64,000 nt of DNA, from the NCBI RefSeq assembly GCF_942548115.1, contig NZ_OW824151.1, forward strand, positions 2,108,001 through 2,172,000, read 5' to 3'. The DNA comes from Aeromicrobium sp. Leaf245 (GTDB lineage Bacteria > Actinomycetota > Actinomycetes > Propionibacteriales > Nocardioidaceae). Below the pieces are notes generated by a model that was given only the letters and a program-made list of their open reading frames with translations, did no database searches and was not told the DNA's origin. Below, piece by piece: positions 34,072 to 41,115 of this stretch (positions are counted from its first letter, which is position 1; every line of letters begins with the position of its first letter). The position numbers and the translations under genes were made by a program.

Positions 34072-35274
34072 TCAACCGACGGACAGGCCGAGGAGCTCCT
34101 CCCGATGCACGGGAGTTCGCTGAGTGATGGCTCGTTTGCTGAACATGAAGTCGCGCGGCCGGTTGACGCAGTCGGCGGCGATGAGCTCGCCCTCGCGCAG
34201 GTAGAAGCAGGCGAAGTCGCGGTCGCACGCCGGGTCGCCGCTCAGGATCACCTCGTCATACCCAGTGTTGAGGCCGGCGATCTGGAGCTTGAGATCGTAC
34301 TGATCCGACCAGAACCATGGCAGAGCGGCGATCTCCTTGGATTTGCCGCACATCGTCGCCGCGGCCACCTTGGCCTGCTCGCCCGCGCTCGACACTGACT
34401 CCAGACGAATCCGGCGGCCGTATCGGGCAATGTCGCCGCTGGCGCAGTCGCCAGCGGCCACGATGTCCGGATCGCTCGTGCGTGCTTGCGAGTCGATCAG
34501 GATGCCGTTGTCCACGGTCAGGCCTGCTGCTGCGGCAAGCTCGACGTTCGGTTCGACACCGATTCCGACGATGACCAGGTCGGCGGGGATCGATTCGCCC
34601 GTGGACAGGACCACCTCGCGGACCTGGACGTCGCCGGCGAGTGCGTGGACGAGAGCTCCGGTCCGGATGGTGACCCCCTCTTCGCGGTGGATGCGATCGA
34701 AGAACGCCGAGACTGCGGGCGCCGTGACGCGCTCGAGGACCCGCTCGGTGGCCTCCAAGACGGTCACCTCCAGACCGAGGGTCCGAAGCGAGGCGGCCGT
34801 CTCGAGTCCGATGTAGCCGCCTCCGACGATGACTGCGCGACGGGCAGTGGTGGCGGCGTCCCGGATCAGTTCGACATCGGCGGCTGTGCGCAGGTAGAAG
34901 ACTCCCGCCAGATCGGCCCCTGGCGCCGGAAGTCGCCGGGCGCGAGCGCCGAGGCACAGCGCGAGCTTGTCGAAGGTCAGGGTCTGCCCGTTGCTCAGCC
35001 CAAGCTGTCCCGCCGAACGGTCGATCGCCTCGACCGTGACGTCCATCAGCTTGATGTCCTGCTTGGCGTAGAACTCGGAGCTTCGGATCGCTAGGTCTTC
35101 GAGCGTGCTCCTGCCGGAGAGGTAGGCCTTCGACAATGGGGGTCGTTGGTAGGGCAACGCCGACTCGTTGCCGATGAGGATGATCTCTCCGTCCCACTTC
35201 TCCTGGCGCAGACTGGCCGCGAGCTGTGCTCCGGCGTGGCTCGCCCCGACGATCACCGCTCGGGGCAGTGTCAT
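34072..35274 (-). CDS. FAD-dependent ferredoxin reductase of the CYP153 system
   Basis: 400-residue rhodocoxin/putidaredoxin-reductase-type flavoprotein. The FAD dinucleotide fold is AVIVGASHAGAQLAASLR at the N-terminus, the NAD(P)H fold AVIVGGGYIGLETAASLRTL in the middle, and the second FAD motif DIVAAGDCAS. It passes electrons from NADH to the ferredoxin encoded two genes upstream. The ATG overlaps the P450 stop (ATGA). I start it there because the long open frame beyond is the shadow of the P450 gene. Confidence 0.9.
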   Translation of the reverse strand: MTLPRAVIVGASHAGAQLAASLRQEKWDGEIILIGNESALPYQRPPLSKAYLSGRSTLEDLAIRSSEFYAKQDIKLMDVTVEAIDRSAGQLGLSNGQTLTFDKLALCLGARARRLPAPGADLAGVFYLRTAADVELIRDAATTARRAVIVGGGYIGLETAASLRTLGLEVTVLEATERVLERVTAPAVSAFFDRIHREEGVTIRTGALVHALAGDVQVREVVLSTGESIPADLVIVGIGVEPNVELAAAAGLTVDNGILIDSQARTSDPDIVAAGDCASGDIARYGRRIRLESVSSAGEQAKVAAATMCGKSKEIAALPWFWSDQYDLKLQIAGLNTGYDEVILSGDPACDRDFACFYLREGELIAADCVNRPRDFMFSKRAITQRTPVHREELLGLSVG

Positions 35275-36659
35275 GTGCTGGTCTTCGGTGTGAGCTGGAC
35301 CATCAGCTTGCTGATGCCTCGCACGAAGTTCGACTGCACATATTCCGGTTCGCCGACGACCTGGATGTTCTCGAAGCGCGGCAGCAGCTCCTCCCAGAGG
35401 ATCTTCAGCTGCAGCTCGGCCAACCGGTTCCCCATGCAGCGGTGGACGCCGAAGCCGAACGAGATGTGGTTGCGCGCGTTGGCTCGGTCGATGATCAGGT
35501 CGTCGGCGCGGTCGAACAGCGCCTCGTCGCGGTTTCCGGAGGCGTACCACATGACGACCTTGTCGCCCTTGCGGATGAACTGGCCGTTGAGCACGACGTC
35601 CTTCTTGGCGATACGGCGCATGTACGCGAGCGGGGTCTGCCAGCGGATGATCTCCGAGACCATGTTGGGAATCAGGTCGGGATTCGCCTTCAGCTTCTCG
35701 AACTGGTCGGGGAATCGGTTGAGCGCCAGGACTCCTCCGCTCATCGAGTTCCGGGTGGTGTCGTTGCCGCCGACGATCAGCAGCGTGAGGTTGCCAAGGA
35801 ATTCCATTGGGCGATCGATCAGGTCCTTGGTGTCCTCGTTGCTCTGCAGCATCGTGATCAGGTCGAAGCCGGGAGCTTCGCCAGCGGCAGTCCGCGCGGC
35901 CTTGTCGCGCCAGAGGGCGCTCAAACCGAGCGCCGCGTCCCGCATGCCGCGAAACACCTTGTCGTTGTCGGAGGGGCCACCGTTGGCCTGCTCCATCGAG
36001 GACGCGAGGTCTGACCATTCGACCAGCTTGTGGCGCTGCTCGTAGGGAAAGTCCAGCAGCGTGGCAAGCATCCGCGCGGTGAGCTCGACCGAGACGTTGC
36101 TGACCCAGTCGAACGGTTGGTCCACGGGCAACTCGTCAAGGACCTCCTGGACGCGTGATCGGATGAGCCCCTCCATCTCGCGAAGATTCTTCGGGGCGAC
36201 GACACCTTGGACAGCTGCTCGCTGGAGGTCGTGTCGGGGAGGGTCCATCGCGATGAACATCTCGACGTCGAGAAAACGCGGCGGCGTGCCGATGATGATG
36301 AACGGCTCGGCGGAGAAGGCGTCGTGGTTCTTGTCGACAGCCACGATGTCGGCGTGGCGGGTGACGGACCAGAACGGTCCGAACGGGCTGTTCGCCTGGT
36401 AGTGAACCGGAGCCTCCTTGCGCAGCCGCTCGAAGTAGGAGAGCCAGCGTCCCTGGCGGTACATGAACGGGTTGCTGACGTCGATGTCGGTCAGCTCCAC
36501 GTCCTCCACCGGGGGGATCGGCTCCTCGACGAACATCTTCTGGCCGTTCGTGCCGGTCACCCAACGGCGGGTCTTGTCGTAGAGGTGCGCACCCTGGATC
36601 TGGCGGTCGACCGGGATGGTCGACTGGACCCTGGTGGAGATGGCTTCTGAGATCTTCAT
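35271..36659 (-). CDS. Cytochrome P450, CYP153 type (alkane/fatty-acid terminal hydroxylase)
   Basis: 462-residue P450. The haem-binding loop SFGFGVHRCMGNRLAE carries axial Cys408. The I-helix reads VGGNDTTRNSMSGG, with NDTTRNS characteristic of CYP153. The ExxR motif is in VSEIIRWQ. The N-terminal part, PVHYQANSPFGPFWSVTRHA, also fits CYP153A. Members hydroxylate the terminal carbon of alkanes or related chains. It lies in an operon with ferredoxin (25 bp upstream) and reductase (4-bp overlap); an AraC regulator diverges. Substrate length cannot be told from sequence. Confidence 0.9.
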   Translation of the reverse strand: MKISEAISTRVQSTIPVDRQIQGAHLYDKTRRWVTGTNGQKMFVEEPIPPVEDVELTDIDVSNPFMYRQGRWLSYFERLRKEAPVHYQANSPFGPFWSVTRHADIVAVDKNHDAFSAEPFIIIGTPPRFLDVEMFIAMDPPRHDLQRAAVQGVVAPKNLREMEGLIRSRVQEVLDELPVDQPFDWVSNVSVELTARMLATLLDFPYEQRHKLVEWSDLASSMEQANGGPSDNDKVFRGMRDAALGLSALWRDKAARTAAGEAPGFDLITMLQSNEDTKDLIDRPMEFLGNLTLLIVGGNDTTRNSMSGGVLALNRFPDQFEKLKANPDLIPNMVSEIIRWQTPLAYMRRIAKKDVVLNGQFIRKGDKVVMWYASGNRDEALFDRADDLIIDRANARNHISFGFGVHRCMGNRLAELQLKILWEELLPRFENIQVVGEPEYVQSNFVRGISKLMVQLTPKTST

Positions 36660-36684
36660 GGCGTGGCTTCCGTCTCTCTCGTCG

Positions 36685-37005
36685 TCACAGCTGAAATTCG
36701 GGCAGTTTGACGGTCAAGCCGTCCCACGAGGGGCAGACCGACATCTGGCACGCGAGCCGGGAAGTCGGCTGCCGCTCGGGGTTCATCGCGAGCATTGCTT
36801 CTTCTTCAGCTCCGGACAGGCCGACCTGCTCGGACCACTGGGGGTCGACGACCACGTGACAGGTCCCGCAGGCAGCCTCTCCGCCGCAGTCCCCGTCGAT
36901 GCCCGGGATTGCCTCGTTGACCGCGACCTGCATCAACGACTGGCCCTCCTCCAGCGGGGCTTCGTACTTCTCGCCGTCGTGCGACACGAAGGTGACAACT
37001 GCCAT
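36685..37005 (-). CDS. 2Fe-2S ferredoxin of the CYP153 system
   Basis: 106-residue adrenodoxin/putidaredoxin-type ferredoxin with cluster ligands C40, C46, C49 and C86 (DCGGEAACGTCHVVV, then RLACQM). It shuttles electrons from the FAD reductase to the P450. ATG 37005 has AGGAG seven bases upstream; the longer open frame is rejected. It is the first gene of the operon; the 131-bp gap to the divergent AraC gene holds the control region. Confidence 0.93.
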   Translation of the reverse strand: MAVVTFVSHDGEKYEAPLEEGQSLMQVAVNEAIPGIDGDCGGEAACGTCHVVVDPQWSEQVGLSGAEEEAMLAMNPERQPTSRLACQMSVCPSWDGLTVKLPEFQL

Positions 37006-37136
37006 GTGAGTCTCCTGAAGAACTGTCCCGGGCGTGATGAACTTCATAAGAGTGTTGCCGGGTCCGACAGCGGTGGCTATGGTCACCGAAGTCAATACCT
37101 TGTGATTTCGGCTCACGAAGAGACGAGAGGGTGAAC

Positions 37137-38144
37137 ATGGTCGAGCCGTGCGTGCCGCCGCTTGCATTCGTGCAGCTGCTCGCGGGCGAAGCGCTGGAGC
37201 CGGACGCCGTCGCGCGGTTTCGCCGCGTCATGGCTCGCGAGGGAGTCAGCGAGTCGACGATGGTCGAACGCGATGTCCAGGCGCCGCTGCGCTGGTTTCG
37301 AGAGGTGTATCCGGCACTTGACTCCGCCCAAGCCACCCATCTCGGACGTGCGTGCGCGGCGCAGGCTCAATTGACCACCTTCGGGCCACTGAGCCTGCCG
37401 TTGGTCAGTGCAGGCTCGGTCGCGGAGATCGTGGAGCTGCTGACCTACCTGCCGTTGATTTCGACCGCTCTCAGTCCTCAGCTGCATCACTCCGATCACG
37501 GTCTGACCGTCGGTTTCACCGGACATACCGGTGATCCGGACCTGGATCGGTTGGTGATCACTTATTGCGGATCGGCACTCGTGCGACTGCTGAAGCTGCT
37601 CGTCGGTGACATGTCGGCCGTCACGCTGCACCTGGCTTGGTCGGCGCCTGCAGACCTGGCCGGTCATCCGGATGTGCTGAGTGGCCAGCTGGCTTTCGAT
37701 GCCCCGATCTCATTCCTCCGGGTACCTGCTGAGACCCTGAGCGAGGTTTGTCGGTTCTCCGATCCGATCGCCTACCGGCACGCGATCGCCGAGCTCGAGA
37801 AGGCTCTCGAGCTCCGGAATGGGCCTCTGTCGTTCTCACGGACCGTGAGGCTTCTGGTGGATGAGGGCGACGTCCTGAGAAGCAGCCGATCGGTCGCCGA
37901 TGAGCTGTCGATGTCGGCCAGCACTTTCAAGCGGCGACTTGCCGGTGAGGGAACCACCTTCCGTGAGCTGCGCGAGACCTCCCTGCGAGAGCGGGCGGTA
38001 CTGCGTCTGCTGGAGCGAACGGCGACGGTGAGCGAGATTGCCAGCGACCTTGGCTACAGCGACCTTGCCAACTTTTCGCACGCGTTCAAGCGATGGACCG
38101 GGAAGTCTCCGCGTCAGTTCCAGCGCGAGCAGGGAGTTCGGTGA
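37137..38144 (+). CDS. AraC-family regulator, divergent from the CYP153 operon
   Basis: 335-residue regulator with an N-terminal ligand/dimerisation domain (about 1-220) and a C-terminal AraC DNA-binding domain with two helix-turn-helices (ADELSMSASTFKRRLAGEGT, VSEIASDLGYSDLANFSHAF, RWTGKSPRQFQ). ATG 37137 has AGAGGG five bases upstream; a GTG at 37131 overlaps that site. AraC proteins next to CYP153 operons respond to alkanes in other actinobacteria (established for Dietzia). By position it probably activates this operon. Confidence 0.88.
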   Translation: MVEPCVPPLAFVQLLAGEALEPDAVARFRRVMAREGVSESTMVERDVQAPLRWFREVYPALDSAQATHLGRACAAQAQLTTFGPLSLPLVSAGSVAEIVELLTYLPLISTALSPQLHHSDHGLTVGFTGHTGDPDLDRLVITYCGSALVRLLKLLVGDMSAVTLHLAWSAPADLAGHPDVLSGQLAFDAPISFLRVPAETLSEVCRFSDPIAYRHAIAELEKALELRNGPLSFSRTVRLLVDEGDVLRSSRSVADELSMSASTFKRRLAGEGTTFRELRETSLRERAVLRLLERTATVSEIASDLGYSDLANFSHAFKRWTGKSPRQFQREQGVR

Positions 38145-38171
38145 TACCCGGGCCCTGCCGGATATGTCTGG

Positions 38172-38840
38172 TCAGCGGACGGTGACGGTGGGGTCGACAC
38201 GTCGGGGCGCGTCGGCGGGCTCCGATCGACGCAGTCCGAGGTACCGAAGTGCCACCTCGGAGATCTGCTGGCCCGTGGCCTCGGCATCCGCGCCCGGGAG
38301 GGCGAGGTGGCTGACGGCAAGTCGGACGAGGGCGTCGGTCGCGTTCTGGACGTCGACGACGTCAAGCTGAGGAAACTGCTGATGCATCCAAGCCGCCAGG
38401 GCATCGCTTGCGACGTCGAGCAGACGCCCTGAGGTCGTGATGAGGGGCAGCATGCCCTTGCGGGCGTCGAGAGCGCTGGTCTCCAGCGCCGGATCGCGGT
38501 GTGAGACGAGGACTGCCCGCAACAACGGGCTCCTCTCCGCCTCGGTCAAGGTGTACTGAACCGCCGCCTGGATGCCGCCCGCGGCGTCGGTCGGGTACGA
38601 CGCCAGAAGATTCTTGATCCCCGCAAGGAAACGGTCGGCCTCGTGAAGGACCAGCGCTTCACCCAGCGCCTGCTTGTCGCCGAACTCCTTGTACAACATG
38701 GCGCGCGGGGCACCGATCAGGATCGCAATGTGTCCCACCCGGACCTTGTCCCAGCCCTTTGCCACGGTCTCGACGTACGCCGCCTCCAAAGCACGTCTCC
38801 GCAGATGGGCTCGGTACGACTCCCGAAGCGGCGTGGGCAT
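38172..38840 (-). CDS. TetR-family regulator
   Basis: 222-residue TetR protein. The helix-turn-helix is at about residues 14-60 (ALEAAYVETVAKGWDKVRVG, then HIAILIGAPRAMLYKEFGDK). The C-terminal ligand domain is typical in length. ATG 38840 has AGGA upstream; an in-frame TTG lies two codons earlier. It converges on the AraC gene, 27 bp apart. Target and ligand unknown; a role in sensing the cargo pathway's acyl or alkane ligand is plausible only from context. Confidence 0.85.
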   Translation of the reverse strand: MPTPLRESYRAHLRRRALEAAYVETVAKGWDKVRVGHIAILIGAPRAMLYKEFGDKQALGEALVLHEADRFLAGIKNLLASYPTDAAGGIQAAVQYTLTEAERSPLLRAVLVSHRDPALETSALDARKGMLPLITTSGRLLDVASDALAAWMHQQFPQLDVVDVQNATDALVRLAVSHLALPGADAEATGQQISEVALRYLGLRRSEPADAPRRVDPTVTVR

Positions 38841-39136
38841 GGACAAATCCTAGGCGATTGTTCATCCGTCGACAGTGACTCGAGCGGAAACTAGCGATGC
38901 ATCGATGGTCATTCGAAGACACTGGTGTGTCCGAAAACCTAGCGCCGAAACTTTCGGCCCCTGAAACCTCGAACGGTTCTGGCGCGGGTTACCGACTCCC
39001 TTCGGTGCCGAACGCCGCAAAGGACCGATTACGGACTTGGGTGAGCGCCGCCCCGAGGCTGCGCTGTTGAACCCCGAGACGACCACCGAGCGCGGCGCCA
39101 CGACCGACACCGGATAGGTACCCGGGCGGGCGGTGC
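38841..39136. other. Intergenic region, no gene seen
   Basis: About 300 bp upstream of the TetR gene. It contains the TetR promoter region and no convincing reading frame. It runs into the truncated ligase sequence. Confidence 0.4.
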
Positions 39137-39643
39137 CGGATTCAGTCGCGACGCGGTCACGACATTACGAGCGGCTTCCCCGACGTCGCGGACGCGGCGG
39201 CCGCGATGTTGCCGGCCGGCACGGTCCTGGACGGTGAACTCGTCGTGTGGGGTGATGGGGCGCTCGACTTCGGCGAGCTGCAGCGCCAGCTCGCCTCACG
39301 CGGCGCCACCCGTCGTGTCGGGTCTCGGCCGCCAGCGACGTTCATGGCGTTCGACGTCCTGCAGAGCGATGGCGTCGACCGGCGCGCGCACATCCTGCGC
39401 GATCGCCGGCACGTGCTCAAGGAGCTTTTGGCCGATGTGCGGCCGCCGATCCAGCTTGTGCCCCAGACCGCCGGCGTCGACGAGGCTCGCGACTGGCTCG
39501 AGCGGTACACCGCGGCGCAGGTCGGGATCGAGGGCCTGTGCGCCTGGCACGCACTGGCGTGCTGTTCCACCACATCGTCGGCACGTCATATGCGGGGCAA
39601 AGGTCGAAGACAGAACTGTCGAGAGTCGTTGGTTCAACCATAG
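39137..39643 (+). pseudogene. ATP-dependent DNA ligase remnant
   Basis: Translation from 39137 matches the middle of an ATP-dependent DNA ligase adenylation domain (LigC/LigD type): IQSRRGHDITSGFPDVADA, then VLDGELVVWGDGALDFGELQ, ATFMAFDVLQSDGVDRRAHI, QLVPQTAGVDEARDWLERY and GIEGL. The N-terminal part with the nucleotide-bearing lysine (KYDG motif) is missing. After GIEGL, where the second catalytic Lys should follow, the sequence becomes unrelated (CAWHALACCS). Both ends are lost, so it cannot be active. It lies close to the right end of the element and is probably a scar of an earlier recombination or of a DNA-repair cargo gene. Confidence 0.8.
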
Positions 39644-39676
39644 CGGCGGGTTTGATGGGGGAGCGGCGGTCCCACG

Positions 39677-39985
39677 TCAAGCGCTATCTGGGTCGTGCGC
39701 CGTGTCGCCGCGTCCTCGGTCGTATCCTGCGACACCGCCTTCAAACCAAGCGTGCACAGCCAGGTGGACCAGGGTGAGTTGAATGTTCTCGCCGCGACGT
39801 AGGGATGCCTCGGCCGTCCGGACCAAGTAGTCCAGGACCGGATTGTCCGGATCTGGGAACGGGGGATCGGGCATGTGTGCGTCGGCTCGGGGATCGGACC
39901 ACGCGCCGCGATCGGCGTTCTGGCGGGCGGTGTGCGCCGCGACGTCCAAGGCCAGCTGAGCGTCGGTGCGGAATGTTCTCGACAT
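39677..39985 (-). CDS. Hypothetical protein next to the right transposon end
   Basis: 102-residue protein from ATG 39985 with AAGGA eight bases upstream: MSRTFRTDAQLALDVAAHTA at the N-terminus, PDNPVLDYLVRTAEASLRRG in the middle and HLAVHAWFEGGVAGYD at the end. No Cys and no recognisable fold. Its 5' end is 51 bp from the first right-end repeat, and it reads inwards. Being the only gene next to that end, it could be linked to the element, but it shows no transposase features. Confidence 0.6.
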   Translation of the reverse strand: MSRTFRTDAQLALDVAAHTARQNADRGAWSDPRADAHMPDPPFPDPDNPVLDYLVRTAEASLRRGENIQLTLVHLAVHAWFEGGVAGYDRGRGDTAHDPDSA

Positions 39986-40036
39986 GCCGAGATCCTTGAT
40001 CGAGATCAGCCGTCGACGCTCAGAGCGAATCGCACA

Positions 40037-40101
40037 TGACAACTAGTTGGCAAAAGATGACAACCAACTTGGCAAAATGACACCTTTCCTGACAACTGAC
40101 A
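40037..40101 (-). repeat. Right end: terminal repeat with 20-bp-phased sites
   Basis: TGACA occurs at 40037, 40058, 40078 and 40097 (steps of 21, 20 and 19 bp), plus an extra TGACA at 40090. Three are associated with the flanking GGCAAAA box (for example TTGGCAAAATGACACC). The element ends with CTGACAACTGACA at 40089-40101, and GCACT follows. Packed, helically phased sites resemble the right end of Tn7-like elements. Confidence 0.8.
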
Positions 40102-40106
40102 GCACT
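40102..40106. repeat. Target-site duplication, right copy (GCACT)
   Basis: Identical to 29229-29233 and immediately outside the right terminal repeat. Confidence 0.85.
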
Positions 40107-40144
40107 GGGCGCCGTGAGGCGTGCCACGATCTCCACTACTTGAC

Positions 40145-40158
40145 ATAATGTGCATTAT
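40145..40158. promoter_or_regulatory. ATAATG-TG-CATTAT dyad
   Basis: A perfect 6-bp inverted repeat with a 2-bp centre, overlapping a TTGACA at 40140-40145, just outside the transposon and 11 bp beyond the hydrolase stop. No plus-strand gene follows for nearly 1 kb. It may be an operator that served a gene now separated by the insertion. Confidence 0.35.
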
Positions 40159-40168
40159 CGGAGCGTCG

Positions 40169-40972
40169 TCAGCGTGGGCGAGAGGGGCCTGTCGGGGCCA
40201 CTGCGCCGACGTGGTCGGCGAGCTCGCTCGCCCACCGGCGCACGTCGTCCGGATCCTCCGCCACGACGCTGCGACAGTGCGGCAGGACGGCACCGAGCTC
40301 GTCGGCGGTCTCCAGCGGGTGCGCCGGGTCGGCCGTCCACGCCAGCACCAGTGTCGGGACGTCCAGCGTCGTCAGGGACGACCTGGACGGCAGGTCCGAC
40401 GACGCCGCGCCGCGCAGCACCGTCGGGAGCAGGCTCGGTGGCACGTCGGGCAGGGTGTCGGGACGCCCGCGGGTCGCCGGAGGCTGCGGAGCGCCTGCGC
40501 CGGCGGCCATCCAGGCCGCCACGCCGCTGGACTCGACGAGCCGCGCCGCCCACTCGTACTCCGACGCCTTCGACGCGCGGGTCCGCCAGCCGGTCGGTGG
40601 GATCATCAGCGTGAGGGTCGCGAACCTGGCCGGGTCGCCGAGGGCGGCGTACAGGAGCGTCCCCGTGCCCATGGAGGCCCCGATTCCGTGCACCACTTCC
40701 CCACCGAACACGTGTTCGACGAGCAGGTGGAGGTCCTCGGCCAGGTGCGGCCAGCAGTAGTCGCCGATGCGGTCGCGGCCGGTGGACCGACCGTGCCCGC
40801 GGGCGTCGTAGCGAAGGAGTCGCACGCCCTCGAGCCCACCCGCGACGTCGAGCCCCAGGACCGCCTCGCGGCGCCGGCTCGACGTGAGGCCGTGCAGCGC
40901 CACCACCGCAGGCCCGTCCGCACCGGTCACGTCGAAGTCGAGCGTGGCCCCTGGTACCGCGAACGACGACAC
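40169..40972 (-). CDS. Alpha/beta hydrolase
   Basis: 267-residue alpha/beta-hydrolase: oxyanion region ALHGLTSSRR, YDARGHGRSTG, nucleophile elbow GIGASMGTGTLLYAAL (Ser in GASMG) and acid strand VPTLVLAWTADPAHP. The C-terminal catalytic His is less clear. It resembles the 3-oxoadipate enol-lactonase-like group, but no pathway genes are nearby. GTG 40972 has GAGGAG eight bases upstream. It ends 62 bp outside the transposon. Confidence 0.8.
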   Translation of the reverse strand: MSSFAVPGATLDFDVTGADGPAVVALHGLTSSRRREAVLGLDVAGGLEGVRLLRYDARGHGRSTGRDRIGDYCWPHLAEDLHLLVEHVFGGEVVHGIGASMGTGTLLYAALGDPARFATLTLMIPPTGWRTRASKASEYEWAARLVESSGVAAWMAAGAGAPQPPATRGRPDTLPDVPPSLLPTVLRGAASSDLPSRSSLTTLDVPTLVLAWTADPAHPLETADELGAVLPHCRSVVAEDPDDVRRWASELADHVGAVAPTGPSRPR

Positions 40973-41115
40973 GGTGGCTGCTCCTCGTGCTCGGCTCCCC
41001 TGACGGCCCAGGCTACGACGACCGGGACGCTCCGAGCGCCTGCGCGACCCCACGTGTGACCGAGCCGACACGGCCCTGCCCTGACCGGTGGCTCGAGCGG
41101 CCTAGAGTGAGCCGC

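Larger units (their letters stand above)
29234..40101. mobile_element. Non-autonomous Tn7/Tn5053-like transposon carrying a CYP153 cargo
   Basis: A 10,868-bp insertion. Left end: TGACAGTTGACAG. Right end read inward on the minus strand: TGTCAGTTGTCAG. They match at 11 of 13 positions. Further in, GGTTGTCACTTTTGCCAG (left) aligns with GGTGTCATTTTGCCAAG (right). GCACT is duplicated outside both ends. Repeated TTGTCA/TGACA sites are spread over about 155 bp on the left and packed at 20-21 bp intervals over 65 bp on the right, the asymmetric layout of TnsB/TniA-type transposons. No transposase, TnsC/TniB or TniQ gene was found inside. Parts of the interior are AT-richer than the flanks (28 of 60 bases are G or C at 30421-30480). 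Confidence 0.82.

Noticed and set aside
39206..39643. Intact DNA ligase gene
   Set aside because: Both catalytic-lysine motifs are missing and similarity stops abruptly at both ends.
29234..40101. CRISPR-associated transposon (Cas12k or Cascade type)
   Set aside because: The end architecture is similar, but no CRISPR repeats, Cas genes, TnsC or TniQ are present in the interval.
29234..40101. Integrase-type genomic island or prophage
   Set aside because: No tRNA target, attachment-site repeats, integrase or phage genes; the 5-bp duplication and inverted ends fit transposition instead.
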